64,000 nucleotides of DNA, taken from contig NC_088790.1 of assembly GCF_949628265.1 (NCBI RefSeq), positions 28,090,545 to 28,154,544 of the forward strand, written 5' to 3'. The position numbers were made by a program, and so were the translations under genes. This document shows, one piece after another, positions 56,540 through 64,000 of this stretch (its first letter is position 1; each line of letters begins with the position of its first letter). Under the pieces are notes generated by a model. The model was given only the letters and a program-made list of their open reading frames with translations. It did no database searches and had not been told where the DNA came from. The stretch is from Cloeon dipterum (Eukaryota > Arthropoda > Insecta > Ephemeroptera > Baetidae).

Positions 56540-58320
56540 TTAATTGTGCCATGTTAGTAAAAAACACAAAATGAGCAAACACGGTCCGACAGCAGAAGCA
56601 TATTTTGCCAAAGCGAAAATGTGGATTACGCTTGCACTTGAAAAACGTGATAGATTATTTAGGAGATCAAAAAGTAAAAAGACAAACATTATACAGGACC
56701 AAAAATTATTATATAGGGGCCCGGGAAGCCCCCTCAAAGCAGGCGGCCTCCCTATGCTCCTGTGTAAAAAAATCGCCAAAACGGGGCCGATCGGAGTGAA
56801 ACTCGCGTGGTCGACCGAGGGTCACCAACAAACGTGTAAACAACGGAGAAACCAGCGATTCCTCCCATAAGCGAATTTAAATAAAAATAAAACCAAAATG
56901 GGCCTTTTTGAGGGTCTCACGGGGGCAGCGGGGGGTACGCTGAAGATGGGGGGTTGAAACTGGTGCCATCGGCCGCAGAATTTATCGGCGGATTTAATGA
57001 ACACCGGTTTAAGCCCACAACTCCCATAGGTGCCGAGATATAAAATTCTAAAGGCCGAAAAACGTGGTTTAGACAATAATTTTTTTTGAGGAGCCCCCGC
57101 GAAGGCCCGCGACGTCCGACGGCCCGCCGCGACCTCTCATTCGAAAGAGACTGCAATTAGCTTAATTTTGATGTGCGGGTTCGCCATCCTGCTTGAACCG
57201 CGCGAAGGTGGAAGGGCCGAAAGTGTTAAAAACAGGCAAAAGTCGAAACTCCCATAAGATTAACACGGGAGCCCACTTTGTTTGGGATCAAAATTCCAAG
57301 ATAGCCAATCTTTAAGTTTGCCCAAAAAACTAAGGCACAGCGAGTATGAAATCCGTGTGACCTCCTCAGGGTCAGCGGTGACCCTTCAAAGTTGAAAAAC
57401 GCGATTTTACGTACTCGAGGCCCCCCGCGGGGTCCCTATGGGCCCCAGCGCCCCCAAACTCGAGATTCAAGCAGGCGACAAGTAGACAAAGCCATCGGTG
57501 TGCGGAAAAGATTTTTCCGCCCCATAGCGAAAAAGTTATTAACCGGGCAAATTTTGCCCATTTTCCATTCCGTAACTTTCGCCAGACATATCTTCGGACC
57601 TGGGCAAAAAATGAAAAAAATGGCTCTACCATCGATGCGCAATTTATCTGCGATCATTTTAAGACCAAATTCGACCTGATCGGTTGAAAAACCTGGGAGG
57701 AGTAGTCTTTGGCGCGCGGCGCGGAAGGGTTTTTTTGCCTCCCTTAAGCTTAACATGGGAATTTAGAATTCAGATTTCGGGCAGAAAAAAATTCTTTTGG
57801 GCCACGATTGCAGTTTCATACTCTTCCGCCCGACTAACAGTCCCTGCAATCCGATTTTGGCGGAAATCCGGCCCATAGGCAAATTACGGCGGAGCATTGA
57901 AAATCCGCGATTTGCCGTGCACGCAAATGGCCACGCTGTAAATACGCGCGGCGCCGCCGCGGAGCCGCCGCGCATTTAAACTCGAATTTGACCATCGGAC
58001 CCACACGACTTAGTGCGCGGGGGTCTGAAACCGAATTTTGACCGGTCTAACTCTTCTCAAATTCATTTTATAGGCGATTTTTGGTTTTTGGTGTGCAAAT
58101 CGCGTGCACGGCAGCAGCAGCGTGCGGCGCGGCACCGTGCCGCACGGATTTATTTTTGCCAAAATTCGAGTTTTCGCCGCAGCGTCGACCGCGACCCCTC
58201 ATTCGAAAGCGACCGCCGAGCGCTTCAACCTGGCGTGCCCAAACGACCTTCCCCAGGATCCCCCGCCCAGAGTTAGCATATACATCGGAGCTCAAGTGCG
58301 AAGCGCTCTACGTAAGTAAA
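56540..58320. other. GC-rich noncoding block of unknown nature
   Basis: A ~1.8 kb block with far higher GC than its flanks but no long coding frame. It contains two copies of 'cctctcattcgaaag'-like sequence about 1060 bases apart (57134 and 58194; the second reads cccctcattcgaaag), the phrase 'actcccata' three times (57018-57255) and a CCGCCGCGGAGCCGCCGCGC run near 57950. This looks like an old repeat or transferred DNA; I cannot name a family. It is not rRNA as far as I can tell. Confidence 0.35.
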
Positions 58321-58321
58321 G

Positions 58322-58335
58322 TTGGCGATATCGCC
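58322..58335. repeat. Perfect palindrome TGGCGATATCGCCA
   Basis: A 14-base exact palindrome. Its half 'gatatcgcca' recurs near 58363-58373 in the same orientation. Confidence 0.8.
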
Positions 58336-58565
58336 AGCCCATTTTCAAAATTTTTAAAAGTAGTGATATCGCCAAAATTCGATTTCAACAAAAATACGTT
58401 CAGAGGGTTGAAATTAACATCAATACACCACCCCCGAACACACAAGTGGTTCAAAGGGGTTAAAACAAACGTAAAAGCCGTAGAAAACAGATAAAAAGAA
58501 AATTCAACACTCAGAAGGGTTTAGCCACCTTGAAACCTCCTCAGGTGGACTCCAAATTTTATGTA

Positions 58566-58720
58566 GAACAAGATAGGATGGGTTCCGAAGTGGCTAAACC
58601 CTGCACTCTACCCTTGAAAAGGGACGAAAGGGTGAAATACGATGTTTTTTCCGCATTAAAACTATTTTGAACACAGTCTGCAGGGTTTAGCCACTTCTGC
58701 ACCCATCCTATCTTGTTCCT
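58566..58720. mobile_element. Short foldback element
   Basis: 'gaacaagataggatgggt...agtggctaaaccctgca' (58566-58604) is inverted at 58680-58720 ('tgcagggtttagccact...acccatcctatcttgttc'), with a ~75-base loop between. A third 'gggtttagccac' lies at 58517. It looks like a MITE; no other copy in the window. Confidence 0.8.
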
Positions 58721-58737
58721 CGGTGAGGAGGAGTGGG

Positions 58738-58870
58738 CTGGGTCCCTGAAATTTGCGGCCTGGTGCGCCCATAACATGTGTTATTGGGACCCGGGGGTTT
58801 CAGCATTCGTGCTAGTGCAGTGCGCGCCCTTCCCGCTCCGAGAGGCCAGGGATAAAAAGAGAAAAAAAAT
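58738..58870 (+). repeat. Dispersed repeat family F, copy 2
   Basis: Reverse-complement counterpart of 6770-6905, with the same 'ggcctggtgcgccca', 'tttcagcattcgtgctagtg' and 'cagtgcgcgcccttcccg' runs. It starts just after the short foldback element. Confidence 0.75.
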
Positions 58871-58912
58871 AAATGTGCACTGTTTGCCAGAGATGAAAAG
58901 CAGGTACAGCCG

Positions 58913-59080
58913 ATTGTACAAAAAGCTGCCTTGGGTCTGGTTTTCTGATGGGTGGTTTTCCTTGAAAACCCTCCCCTCTGCCTCTATAGCGCGATCCATC
59001 AAACGGCAGGGAGTCCATTCAGGCACAAAATAACAATATAACATTCTCTGCTCGCGGGGGGCAGGCCATAAAAGAACGTG
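58913..59080 (+). repeat. Dispersed repeat family G, copy 1
   Basis: Inverted relative to 63505-63680: 'gctgccttgggtctggt', 'gttttccttgaaa', 'gaatg/catt' and 'acattctctgctcgcggg' all have complements there in mirrored order. Confidence 0.7.
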
Positions 59081-59342
59081 CATACTTGTGAACAATAACA
59101 TACAGAGGTTTCCCCTCTTTTACCAACCCCAGGAGAATCCAAAGCAAATCGTTTACCTAAATATGGCAGAATTAATTAATTTTTATGATGCTATTCTCTT
59201 CGATTCTGGTTGGACTGTAAGCCAATTTCGTCCTCTAGCCCGTGAAACTTCTAAATAGTAAGCAAAATACTGCCCAGCAGTATGATAATTGAATCTATCA
59301 TTATTGGGGTTTACATGATTAAATTTTACTTAGAAATAAAAA

Positions 59343-59843
59343 ACAAATCTGACGGAATCTAGTCCTGTGCGCACGGGCGCCGCAACTGGAAATGAATCGC
59401 GGATAATTAGCCGTAGTTTAGCTCTAATAATCGTTAGGTTTCGGCGACGCCTTAAAACAAGGCTCTATTTCCGGATGGGTCGGAGGAATTGTCAGTATCT
59501 TTAGTCTCTTTGTGGAAATTATTAGCTTTTGGCCACCGTCCGCACGCGGTAAATGAAAGGACTTGATATATATCATGCTAACGCTACGCAAATTGTACTT
59601 ACACGAGTGAAACTAAAGTATTGCTCTTGAGAGCGAGAACTGAAACCACTGATGTTCGGCGAAGGAATGACTCCGTGAAGGGAGGAGATCGTCGCACTGC
59701 ACTGATGACGCTGGCGGGCCGCGGGCATCTCTGGCCGCTGCTTATTGGTCAATCACATTTTCATTGATGCACATTGCCAACGATCGTGAAACCCCGTCGA
59801 GTTAAGAGTGTATAGGCAACCTGACAAACCTTCTAGCAACACA
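59343..59843 (-). repeat. Inverted duplicate of a promoter/first-exon-like segment, copy A
   Basis: Over ~500 bases this matches the reverse complement of 62736-63217. Shared runs include 'gggtcggaggaat', 'attattagcttttggccacc', 'gcacgcggtaaat', 'gagcgagaactgaaa' and 'ggcaacctgacaaaccttct'. On the minus strand it retains TTTCAGTTCTCGCTCTC and a splice-donor-like GTAAGT, but the ATG present in copy B is lost here (the position reads TTAGTTTCA). It lies on the other side of the DUF4803 gene from copy B. Confidence 0.85.
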
Positions 59844-60736
59844 TCATATCCTGATATGCGCCTACAGATTAGAGGCGCGGCCGCCACGGCATAAGCAAAT
59901 ATGATTTTTTTAATGAAAACCAACGATCCTGTACACACCACTTTGACTTGTTAGAGAGCAGAGCTAGATTACTTTTGCTGCAAACCAAAAATTTCATAAT
60001 TACGGTGCTAATTGGCGTAGAATAATCGAATTTGATTTATTTGTTTTATTTTGGATTTAGGATTTTTTTAGTTATATTCAGAACTAAGCTTAACCCAACA
60101 GGAGCAGAGACATTAATTAATTACGTTAACAACAATTGAAATATAAAATGTGAGCGGTTTGATAAAAAATTTGTTTCTTTAAATAGCACAGTATTGTTGT
60201 CTGTTATCAGCTTAATTTTTTTTAAAGTTCACCTAATTTTAATCAATTAATTTAACATTGAATCCGATTTGGATTAGTGCAAAACAAAATATTTACAGAT
60301 TAAAAATTGTTTTAATTATTCATAAGTAACAAATATATTTTTAAGCTTTTAAGCCAGTTGCAAATCCTAATTGCAAGCTTCTATTTCTGAATTTGAATTG
60401 GAACTTTGGTGCAGCGTAATACTTCCCGCGCCTGACCACGGCTTCTTAAAACGAGAGGCTACCGCGATGAAGCCGATGCATGCGATGGTTTAATCTTGAC
60501 AGGTTTTCATTAAATAACCACCGCAATGCCAATTTTCCAAAAAATATTGTCTACCGATAGAACCGCTTTAGGTAAAACCGATATTAATTCAAATAACCCA
60601 AATAACACAAGACATTATCAAAACAAGGGATCTAATTATTTCCACAGAGGCTGTATCTTTTTTCAAGATTAAATTTTAAAATTAATTATAAAAACTGTTC
60701 TTAAATAAATCATAGTAAAAGAGCGGCTTTTCTCAC
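59844..60736. other. Gene-free stretch after the last visible DUF4803 exon
   Basis: AT-rich. The final exon or exons of the DUF4803 gene are expected on the minus strand here or further left; I could not find a family-like segment. Confidence 0.4.
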
Positions 60737-62140
60737 CTGGAGGTGGAGGACCCTGTTGAGCGTAACGATCCGCACTCCCATGACGACAAACCCGGCGTCG
60801 ACGTCGGACACGGCGGGCCTCAAGCTGAAGTGCCTGTCCGAGTAGGGTCCGTCCTCGTCGCACACGCAGAAGCAGAAACTACATTTCTTGAGCAGCAGTA
60901 ACTGGTACCAACTATTGAGAAGCACGGCCGGCGTAGAGCACTTGGGCACCGAGCCTCTCGTGTCCGAGAACACGAGCCGGTCGTAACGCCGGTGGCGCTG
61001 CTCGGACAGACACGCTGCCGGACATGCCCAGCGGCTCGCACTTGACCACTTTGCCCCTGCACAAACGCTGTCTGTAACACAACTCGGCATCGCTGCAGCT
61101 GAAGACCTGGATGGATTATTTAATTGTATCAGGTTTCACTGATTTACGAATTATTTGAAATAAATAATTGCTTTAGTAAAGCGATCAGAAAGTTGAATTT
61201 TATTTTATGTTAGCATTAAATTTATTTTAAATAATTTTATTTTTCGGTGTTCTATGTCATAGGTGGAACAGAAATTATTGCTAAAATTATTATATTTAAA
61301 AAAAGTAAATCACATTAAAGAATAACAAAACAATACCTTTATAAAAATAAATAAAAAATTATTAACTCTCTTTCCTATCTAACAGCGGGGGTCCAGATAT
61401 GCGATAAAATTGGTTCGCACTGCGCAGATCCAAGATGGCGTCTGAATGTGGGAAAGAAAAAGCTCTCTTTGGATTGCCGTACAAGTGTCAAGAGTTTGTT
61501 TTTACGATCAAAAAGACACAATTAGTGCAATTATGTCACAATATTGACCAAAACTTTGGTTATTTTCGCGCATTTTCACGTGACCGTTTTTTCGCGCCAT
61601 ACTCCACCAGACGCCATATCTGCGCGTCGCACGAATCTGGCCCCCGCTGCTATCTCATATAAAAATGTTCCAAAATCATGATTTTTGTCCACCTTAGTGT
61701 AGGTGTAATATCCGCAGGTGCTCGTGCAAGCCTGATCAGAGTTGAGGTCGCGCTCGTTCTGCACGTAGCCCTGCAGCAGCTCGGTCAGCTGGACGAAGGT
61801 CTCGTTTTCCACGTGTTTCTCAGGGTCACACCGCCACACTTGCCGACCAGAACTCTTCATCGCCGCGATCGTCGCCGCCACCTTTTCAGTCGATCTCTGC
61901 TCCGTCGTCTCGCGCAGCAACTCTTCCTCCGCGTGAAAAGTCTCTGGAAAATTATTATTACCTAATTTTCTTATTTTAATTCAAGAAAATATATATACCA
62001 TTCGTGAAGTAACGCTGTAAAGTGAGCGAGTACTGCATCATTGCGTATCCTTTGAGCTCGGCAAGAGCGACCAGCGTGTATATGTTGTGAATCACCTGTT
62101 GCGGTGACATTCGCAAATTGCACACGATGCTCTCGTAATT
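60737..62140 (-). pseudogene. DUF4803-domain protein gene, incomplete and frameshifted
   Basis: Three exons are recognisable on the minus strand. 62140-61999 reads NYESIVCNLRMSPQQVIHNI, then ALAELKGYAMMQYSLTLQRY. 61943-61693 reads FHAEEELLRETTEQRSTEKV, VWRCDPEKHVENETFVQLTE, LLQGYVQNERDL and CTSTCGYYTYTK. 61106-60737 reads VFSCSDAELCYRQRLCRGKVVKC, then, in another frame, RHRRYDRLVFSD, SYCFC-like CSFCFCVCDEDGPYSDRHFS, LRPAVSDVDAGFVVMGVRI and NRVLHLQ. These are signatures of the arthropod DUF4803 family: secreted, cysteine-rich proteins of unknown role. The third exon is 370 bases although both its ends are phase 0, so one extra base (or two missing) lies near 61005-61030. The start exon(s) and end exon(s) are not visible. 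The 586-base intron holds a family C transposon. Either a decaying copy or a base-calling error in an intact gene. Confidence 0.72.
61383..61649 (+). mobile_element. hAT-like MITE, family C copy 3, in a DUF4803 intron
   Basis: Ends CAGCGGGGGTCCAGAT and ATCTGGCCCCCGCTG. Flanking 8-mers are CTATCTAA (61375-61382) and CTATCTCA (61650-61657), a 7/8 duplication. The internal frame from the ATG at 61435 reads MASECGKEKALFGLPYKCQE. It lies only ~43 bases from the splice donor of the 61943-61693 exon. Confidence 0.9.
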
Positions 62141-62735
62141 CTACAACAATGCAATGGAAAATAAAAGTAATTATTGTGTCGAGCAAGTACATGCAGTACG
62201 ATTCGAATTTGAGAGAGGAAGAACGGGAAAAACTTAAACATTCAATTTTTATTTTTCATTGCCTGAAAACCACAATTCAAATTAAAACAAAGAGAAGGAA
62301 GTAAAGTTTGGTTTGGAAGTGGAAAAGAAAGTGGGTTTTCCCGAAAATGAAAAAAAATAATTTTTCTCAGATTGTTCTCGAATAAATTAACTAATTTTTT
62401 GGTATTTTGATATTTCCTACAAAAAATTGAAGGTTCTCTGACAACCAGTTGGAATTTTCAGACGAATTTTGTGAGAAAAATGTTGCTAAATATAAAAAAC
62501 TGGAAATGAAATCAGCTTTCTGAATATCTTAATGATATTAAAATGGTCTAAAAACTACAGAAGTAGAATAAATTAAGCCTCAAGTCGATTTTCTCTCAAT
62601 TTCCGGTTCTTGTCGCTGAGGCCACTCCATCAATTGACCTTCTCCGCTACGCTTTTATCTTTTGCAACTTTTCTAAATATGTTGCAGTTGGCTTTTTACT
62701 GTTCTTTCACCTGACAGGCCTTAAAAAATTCACTC
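62141..62735. other. Region upstream of the visible DUF4803 exons
   Basis: The acceptor before 62140 implies a further 5' exon, but no family-like segment is seen here. A piece of family H appears inverted near 62495-62530. Confidence 0.4.
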
Positions 62736-63217
62736 TGTGTTGCAAGAAGGTTTGTCAGGTTGCCTAATATACACATTTCACTCGCAGGTGTTTCACGATT
62801 TTCGGCAATGTGCATGAATGAAACGTGAGTGTCCAATAAGAAGTGGCCAGCGTGTGTGCTGCGCGTCGTCTCTCCCGGATTCATTCTTCCAGCGGACTTC
62901 GGTGATTTCAGTTCTCGCTCTCTCTCAAGTGCAACACTATGGCTTCAGCTTTGTAAGTAAAATTTATTGCGTAGCGTGTAAGCATGATATATCAAGCCCT
63001 TTTATTTACCGCGTGCACACGGTGGCCAAAAGCTAATAATTTTCCCAAAGAGACCAAAGATACTATAACCATTCCTCCGACCCATTATTTTAAGGTGCCA
63101 CGCCAACCAATCGATTATTGTAGATCTAAAATATAGCTTATAATATCCGCGGCTAATTTCCAGTTGAAGCGCCCTTACCGCGCCCGGCACTCGGACTGGA
63201 TTCCGTCGGATTTATTT
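62736..63217 (+). repeat. Inverted duplicate, copy B, with a candidate promoter and first exon
   Basis: Counterpart of 59343-59843. On the plus strand it holds an arthropod initiator-like TTTCAGTTCTCGC near 62907, then AACACTATGGCTTCAGCTTT followed at once by GTAAGTAAAA, a strong splice donor. That would be a first exon coding MASA plus a split codon, with the rest of the gene to the right of the window or in its last kilobase, where I find no partner exon. Confidence 0.7.
62940..62953 (+). CDS. Candidate first coding exon (MASA...) of an unseen gene
   Basis: ATG GCT TCA GCT TT then GTAAGT. Context ACTATGG is acceptable for initiation, and an initiator motif lies ~33 bases upstream. Four codons are too few to identify a protein. 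The other copy of the duplicated segment keeps the donor but not the ATG. Confidence 0.3.
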
Positions 63218-63504
63218 TATTTTAAAATAAAATTTAATCATACAAACCCCAATAATTATAAATTCAACTATCAAACTGGGCATTACTTCTTTTCTTGCGT
63301 ACTGTTAAGAAGTTTTACGAGCTAGAGGATTAAATTGGCTCACTGATCAAGCAGAATTGACGAGAATATAGCATCATAAAAATTAAGTCTGCCATTTATT
63401 TGGCTGACTCCACATGGAGTCAGTAAAAATGGGAAACTTCTGTTGGGAAAGGCATTGTACAGTACACAACAAGTATAAACGTCCTTGTGCCTGCAAATGC
63501 ACCC
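63218..63504. other. Gene-free stretch
   Basis: AT-rich spacer between two repeats. No second exon recognisable. Confidence 0.4.
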
Positions 63505-63680
63505 TCAAAGCATACCCTCCCTCCCGCGAGCAAAGAATGTTATTGTTATTTGCCCCCATGCCCCATGAATGGACTTCCTGTTTATCTGAAGGTTCTCGCT
63601 AGGCACGGGATGGGGGGTTTCAAGGGAAACAATATAATCCATCAAACCAGAGACCCAAGGCAGCCGTTTTTAAAGAGCTG
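63505..63680 (-). repeat. Dispersed repeat family G, copy 2
   Basis: Inverted relative to 58913-59080: 'cccgcgagcaaagaatgtta', 'gaatggacttcctg', 'ggtttcaagggaaac' and 'accagagacccaaggcagc' mirror that copy. Confidence 0.7.
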
Positions 63681-64000
63681 CTGCTTTTTTCCAAGAATTG
63701 CTTGCAGTGTGCTTGCGTTTCTACCCAATTTCCTTGCTTTCCAAGCTCTCTCTTTTCCTTTCTCTAAAGCGCTTTTTTCGCTTTTTCTTCTCGCTCTAGC
63801 CGCTTTTTTCCAAAAGTTGCTTGCAGTGCTTGCTTTTTTTTCCAAATTTTCAAAATTGGTTGAAAGCAGGGAAGTGCGGGTGCATTACCTGCTATAAAAA
63901 ACAAGCCATAATAGAGGGAATTGCAGCAGCAGCTGGAGACAAAAAAAGAGGGGAAAAATACTCTTTTCCACTTTTTATTATCATACACTTTTGTTGGATA
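63681..64000. other. Pyrimidine-rich tail of the window
   Basis: Contains a loose internal repeat: 'gctttttt(c)caa(g/a)a(a/g)ttgcttgcagtg' near 63692-63712 and 63807-63825. The open frames here are phenylalanine/lysine-rich low complexity. Confidence 0.4.

Noticed and set aside
58781-59101. Open frames on both strands of 106 residues each
   Set aside because: They run across repeat families F and G with no protein family resemblance.
61435-61662. 75-residue plus-strand frame near the DUF4803 gene
   Set aside because: It lies in transposon family C; reported as part of that element rather than as a gene.
61106-61692. Possibility that the family C insertion caused the DUF4803 frameshift
   Set aside because: The element sits wholly inside the intron; the frameshift is ~80-100 bases into the next exon.
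1-64000. CRISPR arrays, bacterial operons, rRNA and tRNA genes
   Set aside because: No regularly spaced direct repeats, no ribosome-binding-site pattern, and no tRNA or rRNA signature that I could recognise by eye; a covariance-model scan would be needed to exclude small RNA genes.

Overview
The window looks like insect (at least arthropod) nuclear DNA. Genes are split by mostly short GT-AG introns, coding exons are GC-rich inside AT-rich flanks, and the products match animal housekeeping families. Two families are arthropod-type: the REDD1 relative scylla/charybde and a DUF4803 protein. I cannot fix the order or species. All exon joins below were worked out by hand from splice sites, phase and family resemblance; no search was run.

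Layout. 1-25 kb has no gene I can support. It is AT-rich intergenic DNA with several GC/CpG-rich, simple-repeat-rich islands (about 5.87-6.3, 10.2-10.6, 13.1-13.4, 17.3-17.9 and 22.5-22.75 kb) and many non-autonomous transposons. 25.4-47.4 kb is a compact gene block: scylla/charybde (-), USO1/p115 (+), a two-module GPR158-type ectodomain protein without a receptor (+), ENKD1 (-), PIG-V (+) and LENG8 (-). scylla and USO1 are head to head, ENKD1 and PIG-V are head to head, and PIG-V and LENG8 converge. 47.4-64 kb is repeat-rich and holds only two incomplete genes. One is the 3' part of a CMTR1-like cap methyltransferase gene (49.67-50.69 kb). The other is a DUF4803 gene (60.7-62.1 kb) carrying a frameshift and bracketed by inverted copies of a ~0.5 kb promoter/first-exon-like segment.

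Gene roles. The block mixes secretory-pathway functions with others. USO1 tethers vesicles at the Golgi. PIG-V adds the second mannose to GPI anchors in the ER. The GPR158-like protein is secreted and probably GPI-anchored. LENG8 belongs to the SAC3/GANP/THP3 nuclear RNA family, ENKD1 is a microtubule/cilium protein, and scylla restrains TOR under stress. I see no operon-like logic beyond shared promoters.

Mobile DNA. I could define eight or more repeat families by comparing the window with itself. The best supported are: a ~250 bp element with CAG...CTG ends and 8-bp target duplications at all three copies (hAT-like), carrying a conserved 31-codon frame; a ~435 bp element with TTAA at intact ends (piggyBac/Kolobok-like); and several foldback elements. 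One foldback has its central loop in opposite orientation in its two copies.
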